This document shows, in pieces, positions 42,008-50,878 of a stretch of DNA of 64,000 nucleotides (the first letter of the stretch is position 1; every line of letters starts with the position of its first letter). The stretch comes from Bacillus sp. V3-13 (GTDB lineage Bacteria > Bacillota > Bacilli > Bacillales > Cytobacillaceae), in the NCBI RefSeq assembly GCF_002860165.1, contig NZ_PGUZ01000016.1, positions 62,001 through 126,000 on the forward strand, read 5' to 3'. The position numbers and the translations under genes were made by a program. The notes under the pieces are model-generated. The model was given only the letters and a program-made list of their open reading frames with translations. It was not told the DNA's origin and searched no databases.

Positions 42008-42274
42008 GTGGCAACAACTACCGTTGGTAAATGGGGTAATAGTATGGGTGTCCGCATTCCGCAAGATTTTTTGGAAACCGTTGATTTAGGGTTAGGCTCA
42101 AAAGTGGAAATTCAACTCATTCCAGAGCAAGGTATCTTCTTAAAGCCGGCGAAAAAGCGTAAGCGCAAAACTAACAAGGAGCTACGTCAGCTCTATCTGT
42201 CTAAACGCGGCAAAAACAAACCAGAAATGTCGCAAGGCGAATTGATTAACGACTCTATGGGGGATGAAATTTAA
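42008..42274 (+). CDS. mazE: MazE-like AbrB-fold antitoxin
   Basis: An antitoxin of about 88 residues. The N-terminal swapped-hairpin AbrB/MazE domain (TTVGKWGNSMGVRIPQDFLE) binds DNA; the basic C-terminal tail (KKRKRKTNKELRQLY) should bind and neutralise the toxin. The GTG at 42008 is chosen because AAAGAAAGGG lies upstream; the frame is open for another 14 codons. It is followed two bases later by the toxin gene. Confidence 0.88.
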   Translation: MATTTVGKWGNSMGVRIPQDFLETVDLGLGSKVEIQLIPEQGIFLKPAKKRKRKTNKELRQLYLSKRGKNKPEMSQGELINDSMGDEI

Positions 42275-42276
42275 TA

Positions 42277-42702
42277 ATGGCAATTACAGGGGTTGTAGAA
42301 CGAGGCTCAATTGTGTGGTGTAATCTTCACCCTACAAGAGGCCATGAACAAAATGGCTATCGAGCCTCAATCGTAATATCAGATGGATTCATTGATCCTT
42401 CTCTAAACAAAATGGCGTTGACTGTTCCGGTTATAACACAAGTGATGGGCCATACCTTTGAAATCGAAGTTCCATCAGGAATCAAAACACCTGATTCAAA
42501 GTTACTGCCGTTTGAAAATCTCCATTTTGAAGAATTAGAAGGTGTAGTCCTAATCAACAATGTTAGGTCAATCGATCTTGAAAGACGAAATGCAGTTGTA
42601 ATCGGTAAGGTTGACCCGGAATCCGAATTCTTCGAGGAAATCGTGGACAATGTAATGGCACTCATAGCATACCCTGAAGATGGCGAGGGAATCGATGATT
42701 AG
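42277..42702 (+). CDS. mazF: MazF/PemK-family endoribonuclease toxin
   Basis: A 141-residue toxin with the MazF opening GSIVWCNLHPTRGHEQNGYR, the catalytic Arg in YRASIVIS and the conserved TVPVITQ strand. Family members cleave mRNA at short specific sequences. At 141 residues it is longer than the Bacillus NdoA/MazF housekeeping toxin (116) and has an acidic C-terminal tail; it resembles the PemK/ChpB branch more. It is not in the usual alr-linked position, which supports a mobile origin. Confidence 0.9.
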   Translation: MAITGVVERGSIVWCNLHPTRGHEQNGYRASIVISDGFIDPSLNKMALTVPVITQVMGHTFEIEVPSGIKTPDSKLLPFENLHFEELEGVVLINNVRSIDLERRNAVVIGKVDPESEFFEEIVDNVMALIAYPEDGEGIDD

Positions 42703-42797
42703 AAGAAAACTCAAGAAATTGTTGAGTATTCTAGTACGGGTTACAACATAGTCTTACATTGAAGTACGGCTTTTTTTTTTAGGAATCGGTTTCAGTT

Positions 42798-43655
42798 TTA
42801 GTTTTGATGATTAATCTGTTTCCAAGCGCGTACCAAACCATCGACAATGGGTTCAATAACATCTTGATCCGTAAGATAATGAAAGTGGGATAGGGGATTC
42901 CAGCTGATGAACGCATTTCCGACATTGACTTCCCTATCTTCGTTTACCATTTTATTATAGTTTTCACTGACTTTTTTTAATGGATACCCTAAAATATCAT
43001 CTTTATCATAAAAGTTGATCCATTCACCGTTCAAACCAGGGTAATATTCTTCAAGCTTTGGAGATGGAATATGAACCGGCCTGTCAAAATTATGGTATCG
43101 TAAACTCCAAAGAGGCATCGAAGTCCCAAGCGTGTAAAAGAGGGTTAACGTATCCCCTTTTTCCAAAGGTGAGGCACCGTTCACAACCGAGGTAACGTCC
43201 TGTTCTTTAAACTGCAAGTCGTAAAAGTAATTGCTTGCGATCACTGATCCCAGGCTATGCGAGATGATGCATAGAGGCGCATCGTTTCCGGCTATCTGTG
43301 ACAGTCTATTGAGATTGACGCCTATTTCATCATGGACTCGTTGATAATTATGCTTTGCTGTTTCTACCGGCTGATAGGCAATTGCATCTCCTAAATAATG
43401 AATGATAAAACGCCGCAGGGTTTGAAAATTCAACTCGCTTTCCATAACGATATCTTTCATCAGTTTTTCTTCTCGGTCGGCAAAAACCTTTGCCCAGTGG
43501 ACAGGTTGAATGATCAGATAGGAGGAGGAATCACTAACTAGCTGATGCAGTCGTTTATCGAATTTTTGGTTGAGCATTGATATCATTTCGCCTGCAAATT
43601 CTTGTGTCGTATTACCCATCCCGTGAATGATCGCTACAGCCAGCTTTTTGTACAC
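42798..43655 (-). CDS. Alpha/beta hydrolase-like (lipase-type) protein
   Basis: A 285-residue cytosolic protein with an early oxyanion-type motif IIHGMGNTTQEF and a lipase elbow SHSLGSV (Ser near 133). These indicate an alpha/beta hydrolase fold, perhaps an esterase or lipase. No signal peptide is seen. It is transcribed with the strand of minJ and lies 45 bases after it. The start codon is GTG with GGAGTGAG upstream. The substrate is unknown. Confidence 0.7.
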   Translation of the reverse strand: MYKKLAVAIIHGMGNTTQEFAGEMISMLNQKFDKRLHQLVSDSSSYLIIQPVHWAKVFADREEKLMKDIVMESELNFQTLRRFIIHYLGDAIAYQPVETAKHNYQRVHDEIGVNLNRLSQIAGNDAPLCIISHSLGSVIASNYFYDLQFKEQDVTSVVNGASPLEKGDTLTLFYTLGTSMPLWSLRYHNFDRPVHIPSPKLEEYYPGLNGEWINFYDKDDILGYPLKKVSENYNKMVNEDREVNVGNAFISWNPLSHFHYLTDQDVIEPIVDGLVRAWKQINHQN

Positions 43656-43700
43656 AATCTCACTCCTTAATTAAGATAGATCACCATGTTAACTTCCAGG

Positions 43701-44903
43701 TTACATGGCCTCAGTACCCCACTTCTTCTCCTCCTGCACAAACAGAATCCCGAGCTCGTGATGGTCGCCTTCATACAGGGCACACTGAACGAAACGAATC
43801 TCCCCATTCACATCAAGAATTTCAAGCTTGCAGTGGGCACGGTTCCGCTGGACTGCTTCGTAGAAGGCCTTTTCATCATTGACTTGAATTCCATTAACTT
43901 TCGTTATCAGCTCGCCTACCTGCAAGGCCATTTTATGTGCGGGTGAATCGAGAATAATCCCTAGAATCATCAGGCCATTGTTCCGCTTTGAAAAGTAGAA
44001 TGGCTTGTTCTCGTCTGAAAGGCGATCCCTTAAGGCAAGCAATTCCCGGCCGAGCATGGCAAATGCAACAACAGCTATCGAAATGATAGGCCACCAATAA
44101 CCGGCTGCTGCAAGGATGACTGTAATTACTCCGAATACAATGACCCTTTTTCCCAGCTGCCGGAGTGCTTCTTTTGGAAGCATACCTTGGATTTGCTGGT
44201 AAAATCCGACCGCAAACGGGACAAGGATAAACGAAAACTCCTCGCCTCCCACTGTGAAAATCGGCCACCACTCAAATGGAGCTGAAATAGCATTGCCGGG
44301 AATCACAAGAAACACAGGCAGCATCCACACTCTTTTTACTTCGTGAACACCAACTGACAATCCACGCTTGCTTTTTATAAGCTTCGGCGAGGTTCCCTTC
44401 TGGCCATTTTTTAAAATAAGGACGCCTTCTCCAATGATTAAAAGCGATAGTAGTACGGCAATTGAAGGATAAATGTCTTCTCCCAGTGAAGCAAACAGGT
44501 CCGGAAAGTATGGGATTGACCAATTTTGATTGACCGCCAATATTAAAGCGAAAAATGCCGCACCAACTGTATAAGCAGGTGAAAGCAGCCGTACTTTTGT
44601 TGTGATACTCGCGAGTAGTGTAGCACATGCGATTAACAGGACGGCTTCAAACGGAATAACGAGCCCGGCTGCCAATGAAATAATAGAGATGACTAATCCA
44701 ATGACGGCGCCTATCGGCAAAAGCTGCCGCAATTCAAAATATGCATTCTCTACGCGGACGTGAAAGTTCTTCCGTTCCCGTTTCACGCGCGAAACTCCCA
44801 ATATAGCAGCCAATAGGAAAAGATAGTAAAACACAGGATTGAGCAATAATTTGCCTGTTCCTTTTAATAATTCAATCAGCCACGCTTGTGCCAACTTAGT
44901 CAC
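43701..44903 (-). CDS. minJ: Cell-division topological protein MinJ
   Basis: A 400-residue membrane protein. It has an N-terminal hydrophobic segment (about 12-38), further transmembrane helices through residue 290, and a C-terminal PDZ domain (about 305-390) with GLMILGIILDSPAHKM. This is the architecture of Bacillus MinJ, which bridges DivIVA and MinD at the septum. Its place next to ctpB matches the Bacillus order. The exact start is uncertain: GTG at 44903 has a cramped ribosome binding site. Confidence 0.88.
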   Translation of the reverse strand: MTKLAQAWLIELLKGTGKLLLNPVFYYLFLLAAILGVSRVKRERKNFHVRVENAYFELRQLLPIGAVIGLVISIISLAAGLVIPFEAVLLIACATLLASITTKVRLLSPAYTVGAAFFALILAVNQNWSIPYFPDLFASLGEDIYPSIAVLLSLLIIGEGVLILKNGQKGTSPKLIKSKRGLSVGVHEVKRVWMLPVFLVIPGNAISAPFEWWPIFTVGGEEFSFILVPFAVGFYQQIQGMLPKEALRQLGKRVIVFGVITVILAAAGYWWPIISIAVVAFAMLGRELLALRDRLSDENKPFYFSKRNNGLMILGIILDSPAHKMALQVGELITKVNGIQVNDEKAFYEAVQRNRAHCKLEILDVNGEIRFVQCALYEGDHHELGILFVQEEKKWGTEAM

Positions 44904-45208
44904 CAGCCTCTATGTTAATCCTTTTTAGGTGTATGTATAAAAAACATTCTATTAAAGCCTATTTTACCAAACCAGGACCTTAAAACCTATTGCTAGTTTT
45001 TGCAAACGGCATAAATTTATGAATCTCTTAAAAACACATTTCTTTAACCGCGGATAAAAGTGGTGTTTCCCGGACATCAGTATTTTCGCGGATATGCGGT
45101 TCCTTTGCGCGGATATATTAACTAAAATCGCGGATAAAAATTTTTCCGATCTCTGCAACTCCCCATTTGCATGGATAAATCACCCGAAGATTCTACTAAT
45201 AAGCAGCC
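44904..45208. repeat. Intergenic region with repeated CGCGGATA motifs
   Basis: CGCGGATA occurs at 45049, 45087, 45108 and 45129, the last three at exact 21-bp steps (about two helical turns). They are embedded in AT-rich sequence. No ORF with a ribosome binding site is supported. The motif may bind a protein; it was not recognised. Confidence 0.6.
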
Positions 45209-45242
45209 AAAAAGGCCTTTCCGTATGGCGAAAGGCCTTTTC
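45209..45242 (-). terminator. Terminator of ctpB
   Basis: AAAAGGCCTTTC and GAAAGGCCTTTT form a perfect 12-bp stem around an 8-base loop, a strong bidirectional terminator. Confidence 0.9.
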
Positions 45243-45276
45243 AAACGTTATTCTATCAAAAAAGCTTCTTTTTTCA

Positions 45277-46728
45277 TTATTTCGCAAGATGGCGCAAAGC
45301 AGTTTGAAGCTGAAGATCATTTTCTTCTTTCTTTATTTCTTCGATGACAGCTGCTTCAAGTGCCGAAGCCGTTTCCTGGTCGATGACACCCGTTGGCTTG
45401 ATTTTCTGCTGCTGCTGGAATGCTTTTACTGCCGTAACTGTACCGACATTAAAATAACCGTCTGTCCGGCCGGGAGCAAAGCCCAGCCCGTCAAGAATTT
45501 GCTGGATATTTTTAACCTGTTCATTGTTCATGTCTTTTTCCAGTGGTTCTTCCAGCTTGAGCGGATGTGTCTGGAATATTTCCGACTGGCTGACCTTGAT
45601 TGTCGGTTCAATCCCTTTATTATGAATCCAGTTGCCGTCCGGAGTGAGCCATTTGAATAGCGTTAATTTAATCATGCTGCCGTCTGCCATCGTCACGGGC
45701 TGCTGGACCGTTCCTTTGCCAAAAGTCGTTTCACCGATCAGCGGATATCCACCCGCTTCTTTTAAAGCACCTGCCAGAATTTCTGAGGCAGACGCGCTTC
45801 CTTTATCGATTAACACCGCAATTGGGTAATCCTTTTTCTTTTCCAGATTAGAAAAGTAACGGTCTTTTTCACCGTTCCGTTGCTCTATTTGCACGTAAGG
45901 CTTCTCATCTGTAACAAGCTGCTTTAAAATTTCGTCAACACTTGTTAATAGGCCCCCCGGGTTGCCGCGCACATCAATAACCAACCCGTCGATGCCTTTT
46001 TCCTCCATCGAGTTCAATTCCTTTTGAAATTCTGCTGCTGTGTTTTTCGAAAAAGAGGTCAGTTCAATGTAGCCAATCTGTTTGCGATTCTTATTTTTCA
46101 TGTCAGCATAAACGGTAATCTGCGGTATTTCATCACGTTCAATCTCGAGTTTCAATGGATCCTTCAACCCTTGCCTCGCGATTTCCAGTTCGACCTTTGT
46201 GCCCTTTTCACCGCGGATCTTGGAGGTCGCCTCAAAAAGGTCCAGTCCTTTGACACTTTCTCCGTCCACTTTTAAAATTTCGTCATTCGGCTTCACTCCC
46301 GCTTTTTCCGCAGGAGAATTTTTAAACGGCGCAACAATCACAATTTTACCGTCTACGATACCGACTTCGGCACCAATTCCTTCAAAGCTTGATTCTAAAG
46401 TTTGATTAAACTGGCTGGACGTTTCTTTGTCCATATACACAGAGTATGGATCTTCAAGAGTGGACAGCATTCCCTGTATGGCCCCTTCGACCAGCTGCTT
46501 TTCCTCTACCTTTTCCACATAGCGATTTAAAATCAAGTGATAGGCCTGATTTACTTTTTCCAGTTCACCAAAACTTGTACTTTCTTTTGCCTGTGAACTT
46601 GTCGAAGATTGATGGGCCTCGTTAGTTATTTCTTGCGGCGTGCTTTGCCAGTTGACTACAGCATAGGTTCCCGCAGAACCAAGAAACAGCGAACCGGCCA
46701 TTAAAAGTGCGATCCATTTATTGTTCAT
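45277..46728 (-). CDS. ctpB: C-terminal processing serine protease CtpB
   Basis: A 483-residue S41 protease. An N-terminal signal anchor (about 5-25) is followed by a PDZ domain (about 105-190), the catalytic domain with the Ser in GSASASEILAGAL and Lys in TFGKGTVQ, and a peptidoglycan-binding domain (about 405-465). In Bacillus, CtpB cleaves SpoIVFA to trigger sigma-K during sporulation. Size and order beside minJ fit. AGGGGAAGC precedes the ATG. Confidence 0.93.
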   Translation of the reverse strand: MNNKWIALLMAGSLFLGSAGTYAVVNWQSTPQEITNEAHQSSTSSQAKESTSFGELEKVNQAYHLILNRYVEKVEEKQLVEGAIQGMLSTLEDPYSVYMDKETSSQFNQTLESSFEGIGAEVGIVDGKIVIVAPFKNSPAEKAGVKPNDEILKVDGESVKGLDLFEATSKIRGEKGTKVELEIARQGLKDPLKLEIERDEIPQITVYADMKNKNRKQIGYIELTSFSKNTAAEFQKELNSMEEKGIDGLVIDVRGNPGGLLTSVDEILKQLVTDEKPYVQIEQRNGEKDRYFSNLEKKKDYPIAVLIDKGSASASEILAGALKEAGGYPLIGETTFGKGTVQQPVTMADGSMIKLTLFKWLTPDGNWIHNKGIEPTIKVSQSEIFQTHPLKLEEPLEKDMNNEQVKNIQQILDGLGFAPGRTDGYFNVGTVTAVKAFQQQQKIKPTGVIDQETASALEAAVIEEIKKEENDLQLQTALRHLAK

Positions 46729-46968
46729 AGCTTCCCCTCTTTCTTCAGCAATGAGCGGGGTTTCCCGTGAATACTCTGTTCTAGTAGAGATTCACATCAA
46801 CATCCCTGTCTATATCAATATATGTACAGTGGGACGAGTTATGAACAATATAAATACAGATACGCTGAAATACATTTCTTTCTTGAAGATTACAAGTTTT
46901 AACTTTTCATTACGGGGAATAGGAAATAATATATAGCTCATGTTGTTAAGTAGGGGTGCAAAAGAAAA

Positions 46969-46991
46969 GGAAGAAGCATAACGCTTCTTCC
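46969..46991 (-). terminator. Terminator of the murein hydrolase gene
   Basis: GGAAGAAGC and GCTTCTTCC form a perfect 9-bp stem, followed on the minus strand by TTTTCTTTT. Confidence 0.85.
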
Positions 46992-46999
46992 GGAGGTTT

Positions 47000-48298
47000 T
47001 TACAATGGAACGTAAGCGGCTGGATTTACAGCATTAGATTTAGCGTAGTTCCATCCACCTTTATGAAGTTCAAAATGCAAGTGTTGTCCAAATGATTGGC
47101 CGGTATTACCCATAAGTCCAAGCTGTTGGCCTTTAGTAACAACCTGTCCCGATTGCACGGTCCGGTTCCTCATATGAGCATACACGGTTGTAAAAGTTTG
47201 TCCGTTAATTGAATGGGCAATGTAAACAACATTTCCATAGCTTTCAGAAAACTCAGATCTGATAACTACTCCGTCTGCGGCCGCAACGATTGATACATTA
47301 TCTCCAGCTTTTGCAATATCAACTCCGGCATGGAACTCTCCATCACGTTGACCAAATCCGGATGAGACATATCCGCTGGCAGGTCGTGTAAATGCACCAC
47401 TTGATACTGGTGGTGTTGCTGCAGCACTTGCACCACCACTTCCGCCTTGAGCTTTCGCCCTGGCAGCAGCAGCAGCTTCCTGTTCTTTTCTTTGTCTTTC
47501 TAATTCAGCTTGGCGTTGTTGTTCCAATTGGATTGCTTTTGCCATTGCCGTTTCCTGTGCGGCAAGAATAGCCTCTTGTTCTTCGAGACTCATTTTATGT
47601 TCATGCGCCTCGTGTTCCTGCTGTTCAAGGCTTGCCATCAGTCTATCTTTTTCAGCTTTTTGAGAATCAAGTTGCTTTTTCATATTTTCCAAGTCTGCAT
47701 GCATATTTTCCAGGTCTGCCAGTTGTTGCTGGACTTCTGCCTGCTTTTTCTCAAGAAGTTCTTTGTCTTCACGATGCTGGCGAAGAATACCCTGGTCTGC
47801 TTCAACAATTGTCGATACCGCTCCGACACGGTCGATAAAATCACCGAAGCTTTGCGCACCCATTAATACATCAATATAGCTGACTGAGCCGCCAGTTTCC
47901 TGGAATGAACGGGCCCTGTCCTTGAGCATTTGATTTCTCTTTTCGATTCTTTCCATTAATACTTGGATCTCACCCTGAAGCTTTTCAATTTCCACTTTTG
48001 TTGCTTCGATTTGACCCGCTTTTTCTTCGATTTTGCTATTCGTATCGCTTATCGCAAGTTCAATTTGCTGAATTTCATTTTGAACATTATCCTGCTGTCC
48101 CTGCAGTTCGTTTATTTGACTGTTAGCATCATTGATCCCGGAATTAATGCCGGAACGTTCCTGCTGGATCGCTTTCTTCTGATTCTCTAATTCTTGTAAG
48201 TTTGTAGTTGCCAGTGCTGTACTGGCACCTGCCCCTGTTAAAGTACTCCCCATTCCCACAGTTGCAACAACTGTGAGAGTTAATAATGATTTTTTCAA
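47000..48298 (-). CDS. Coiled-coil M23 murein hydrolase (EnvC/PcsB-like)
   Basis: A 432-residue exported protein. A signal peptide (about 1-30) is followed by a long coiled coil (about 33-255), a low-complexity linker and a C-terminal M23 endopeptidase domain. The zinc ligands are in FHAGVDIAK and HLHFELH. It lies directly downstream of ftsE-ftsX. FtsEX is known to activate coiled-coil hydrolases (EnvC in E. coli, PcsB in streptococci, CwlO in B. subtilis); here the partner carries an M23 domain rather than the NlpC/P60 domain of CwlO. The start is a TTG with AGGAGAA upstream. Confidence 0.9.
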   Translation of the reverse strand: MKKSLLTLTVVATVGMGSTLTGAGASTALATTNLQELENQKKAIQQERSGINSGINDANSQINELQGQQDNVQNEIQQIELAISDTNSKIEEKAGQIEATKVEIEKLQGEIQVLMERIEKRNQMLKDRARSFQETGGSVSYIDVLMGAQSFGDFIDRVGAVSTIVEADQGILRQHREDKELLEKKQAEVQQQLADLENMHADLENMKKQLDSQKAEKDRLMASLEQQEHEAHEHKMSLEEQEAILAAQETAMAKAIQLEQQRQAELERQRKEQEAAAAARAKAQGGSGGASAAATPPVSSGAFTRPASGYVSSGFGQRDGEFHAGVDIAKAGDNVSIVAAADGVVIRSEFSESYGNVVYIAHSINGQTFTTVYAHMRNRTVQSGQVVTKGQQLGLMGNTGQSFGQHLHFELHKGGWNYAKSNAVNPAAYVPL

Positions 48299-48395
48299 AA
48301 TCCGAATTCTCCTTTCGACTTCCAGGTTGATCTACTAAACACATACAACGTTGAAACCTTTGGCCCCAGTTAATTCGTCTATATACTGAATGCGC

Positions 48396-48438
48396 AGAAA
48401 GCTTTTTTCAAAGAGCCGCTTGAGGTCCAAAGCTTTCT
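48396..48438 (-). terminator. Hairpin between ftsX and the murein hydrolase gene
   Basis: AGAAAGCTTT and AAAGCTTTCT can pair across a 23-base loop at the end of ftsX. A T-run does not follow, so it may be a processing hairpin rather than a terminator. Confidence 0.4.
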
Positions 48439-49330
48439 ACACTTTTAAAAACTTGCGTACAGACATTAAGCTTCCCCAAATACCGATGATCGCTCCCATT
48501 AAAATAAGCAGTCCTGCAACTTGGTAGATGAATGGATTAAATTCAAGCAGCTCAATAAAATGGTTCACTAATTTTGGTTCGATATAATCATAGGCATAGC
48601 GGTAAGTAACGGCAATGATCACTATCGGCACAATCGAGCCCATGATGCCAAGCCACAGACCCTCCAAAAAGAACGGCCAACGGATAAAGGAGTTCGTTGC
48701 TCCTACCAGTTTCATAATCTCGATTTCTTTTCGTCTGGCCACAATCGTAATTTTGATTGTGTTAGAGATCAAGAACATCGCAGTGAACAGCAAACCAATG
48801 ATTAGGACCAGTCCGACATTACGGCTCGTTTCAATAAAGGCGAATAGCTTTTCAACTGAGCCTTGTCCATATTTAACATTTGAAGCATATTGCATTTTTT
48901 CAATTTGTTTAGCAACAGCCATGGTGTCTGTTGGATTTTTCGTTTTTACGATAAATACATCGTTTAAAGGGTTATCCTGTTCAAACAACTGGAATATTTG
49001 CCCCTCTTCTCCAAGGCTTTCAACTAGATTGGCCAGCTCTTCTTCTTTCGGTGAATATGTAAGGCTGCTCACCTCGGGAATTTTTTCAATCTGCTGTTTT
49101 AAAACCTCTTGATCCTGCTCAGTGGCAGCGATATCGATGTGCACGCGAATTTCGACGTTCTGTTCAATAGTTGTAGCTACTTTATTGAGATTCATCATAA
49201 TAACGAAAAACACGCCAACCAAAATCAATGTGACGGTAACGGCGCTGACCGATGCAAAGGTCATCCAGCCGTTTCTCCCCAAACTTTTAAAACTCTCTCT
49301 TATATGACGGCGAAGGGTTCTAGCTTTCAT
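48437..49330 (-). CDS. ftsX: Cell-division ABC transporter permease FtsX
   Basis: A 297-residue protein with a cytosolic start (KARTLRRHIRESFKSLGRNG), one transmembrane helix, an extracellular loop domain and three further helices, as in all FtsX. The ATG at 49330 overlaps the ftsE stop by 11 bases; the longer open frame upstream lies inside ftsE and is not used. It transmits ATPase state across the membrane to a cell-wall hydrolase, here probably the adjacent M23 protein. Confidence 0.94.
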   Translation of the reverse strand: MKARTLRRHIRESFKSLGRNGWMTFASVSAVTVTLILVGVFFVIMMNLNKVATTIEQNVEIRVHIDIAATEQDQEVLKQQIEKIPEVSSLTYSPKEEELANLVESLGEEGQIFQLFEQDNPLNDVFIVKTKNPTDTMAVAKQIEKMQYASNVKYGQGSVEKLFAFIETSRNVGLVLIIGLLFTAMFLISNTIKITIVARRKEIEIMKLVGATNSFIRWPFFLEGLWLGIMGSIVPIVIIAVTYRYAYDYIEPKLVNHFIELLEFNPFIYQVAGLLILMGAIIGIWGSLMSVRKFLKV

Positions 49331-50006
49331 AGCCGTATTCCCCTCTCTGTTCGTCCCGGGCGATTTTACCGTTCTCAATTGCAATAACACGATGGGTAAT
49401 CGTATTAACAATTTCCTTATTGTGTGTTGCCATGACCACGGTCGTCCCTCTCGTGTTGATTTCCTCAAATATGTTCATAATTTCCCATGATGTATCAGGG
49501 TCAAGGTTTCCGGTTGGCTCATCGGCAATGACTAATTTAGGAGCGTTAACAATCGAGCGGGCGATCGAAACACGCTGCTGCTCGCCACCTGAAAGCTCGG
49601 TTGGGAGCATCCTTGCTTTATGTTTTAATCCGACAAGCTCGAGCGTCTCCAAAACGCGCTTCTTTATTTGTTTTGGCTGTTCCTCGATAACCTCTAAAGC
49701 AAAAGCGACGTTTTCATAGACGTTTAATGTCGGAAGAAGTTTAAAGTCCTGAAAGACGACCCCTATGTTTCGGCGCAATAGCGGAACTTTTTTCGCCTTT
49801 AGTTTCCCAAGGTCGACTCCATTAATCATGATCGTCCCAGTTGACGGTTTTTCTTCACGGTACATCATCTTAATAAAAGTAGATTTCCCGGCGCCGCTTG
49901 GGCCAACCACATAAACGAATTCCCCTTGCTTGATTGATACATCTATGCCATTAACGGCCATTACGCCGTTAGGGTATTTTTTAAAAACTGACTGCATTTC
50001 TATCAT
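49320..50006 (-). CDS. ftsE: Cell-division ABC transporter ATPase FtsE
   Basis: A 228-residue ATPase with Walker A GPSGAGKST (about 37-45), signature LSGGEQQR, Walker B LVIADEPTGNLD and the switch histidine in MATHN. It pairs with FtsX. It is the first gene of the ftsE-ftsX unit. Confidence 0.95.
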   Translation of the reverse strand: MIEMQSVFKKYPNGVMAVNGIDVSIKQGEFVYVVGPSGAGKSTFIKMMYREEKPSTGTIMINGVDLGKLKAKKVPLLRRNIGVVFQDFKLLPTLNVYENVAFALEVIEEQPKQIKKRVLETLELVGLKHKARMLPTELSGGEQQRVSIARSIVNAPKLVIADEPTGNLDPDTSWEIMNIFEEINTRGTTVVMATHNKEIVNTITHRVIAIENGKIARDEQRGEYGYES

Positions 50007-50446
50007 CTATACCATCACCTGAACTTAAAGTATATGCCAATAAGATTCTATCATTCTGCATCTTTTGACAATCTTCGTCGATTTCGACAAATTTCTCATC
50101 CGTGGCACATAACAAAAACAACAGCAAAAAGCCTTTTTACTTGATGCCTAACCTATTATAACATCATAAATTGTCAAATAAACCAAAGAAATATTACATT
50201 TTCATTTCATTTTAGTAAGAAAGTTCTACATTTTTCCTGCGTTGTCTAATAAATCTATTAAGATATTAATTTTTCATGTAGATTTCAGCAATATCCAACA
50301 AAAATTTCATGAAAACTCATTTTTAATGTTACAAATATATCTTTTGTGTGACATTAATGTAACAAAAAATTTGACGGAATTGTGAACTTCCATGAATAGA
50401 AGGGGTAAAAAGAGGAGGATTTTTCTTGACAGTAGCGAAGATATAT
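50007..50446. other. Intergenic region upstream of ftsE
   Basis: This AT-rich region has no supported gene. A consensus -10 box TATAAT (50155-50160, minus strand) probably serves ftsE; TTGACA upstream is only 11 bases away, so the true -35 is unclear. A short minus-strand ORF near 50354-50536 overlaps the end of cccB and its terminator and was rejected. Confidence 0.5.
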
Positions 50447-50475
50447 AAAAAAACGTTCTGCTATAAACAGAACGT
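50447..50475 (-). terminator. Terminator of cccB
   Basis: On the minus strand ACGTTCTG and CAGAACGT form an 8-bp stem followed by TTTTTTTAT. Confidence 0.88.
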
Positions 50476-50489
50476 CCTTCTCTATTAGC

Positions 50490-50828
50490 TTATTTTTTTG
50501 CTGCGAGCCATTCGGCAACAGCCGAGGCTTCTTCACCTTTTAACGCTCCTGGCGGCATGATTCCTTTGCCTTCCTCAATAGTCGTTTCAATATCTTCTTT
50601 TGATAGTTTGGCTCCTACTTTATCGAGAGCAGGACCTGCTGCACCTTTCAGATCTTGCCCGTGACATTGTGAGCATTTTTGATTGTAAAGCTTTTCAGCA
50701 TCCCCGGCACTGGCTGTTGTTTCTTCGCCTTCGTTTGTTGCTTTGTCATCGGCAGCTTCATCGCCGCCTCCACAGGCAGCTAACACAAGAGCAGTACCCA
50801 TCATTAAAGCGAGCAACTTCTTTTTCAT
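50490..50828 (-). CDS. cccB: Cytochrome c-551 lipoprotein
   Basis: A 112-residue small c-type cytochrome. A lipoprotein signal ends in the lipobox LAAC, followed by a low-complexity Asp/Glu/Ala/Thr linker. The haem site is CSQCH, and the axial methionine is probably in GIMPPGAL. It carries electrons on the outer face of the membrane. The ATG at 50828 follows GGGGGGA. Position beside ftsE matches B. subtilis cccB. Confidence 0.92.
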   Translation of the reverse strand: MKKKLLALMMGTALVLAACGGGDEAADDKATNEGEETTASAGDAEKLYNQKCSQCHGQDLKGAAGPALDKVGAKLSKEDIETTIEEGKGIMPPGALKGEEASAVAEWLAAKK

Positions 50829-50878
50829 AATATCCCCCCGAGATAAAAATGGCATAATACAGTTACATTATATCAATC

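Noticed and set aside
50354-50536. 60-codon minus-strand ORF overlapping the end of cccB
   Set aside because: It overlaps cccB and its terminator and lacks a start signal.
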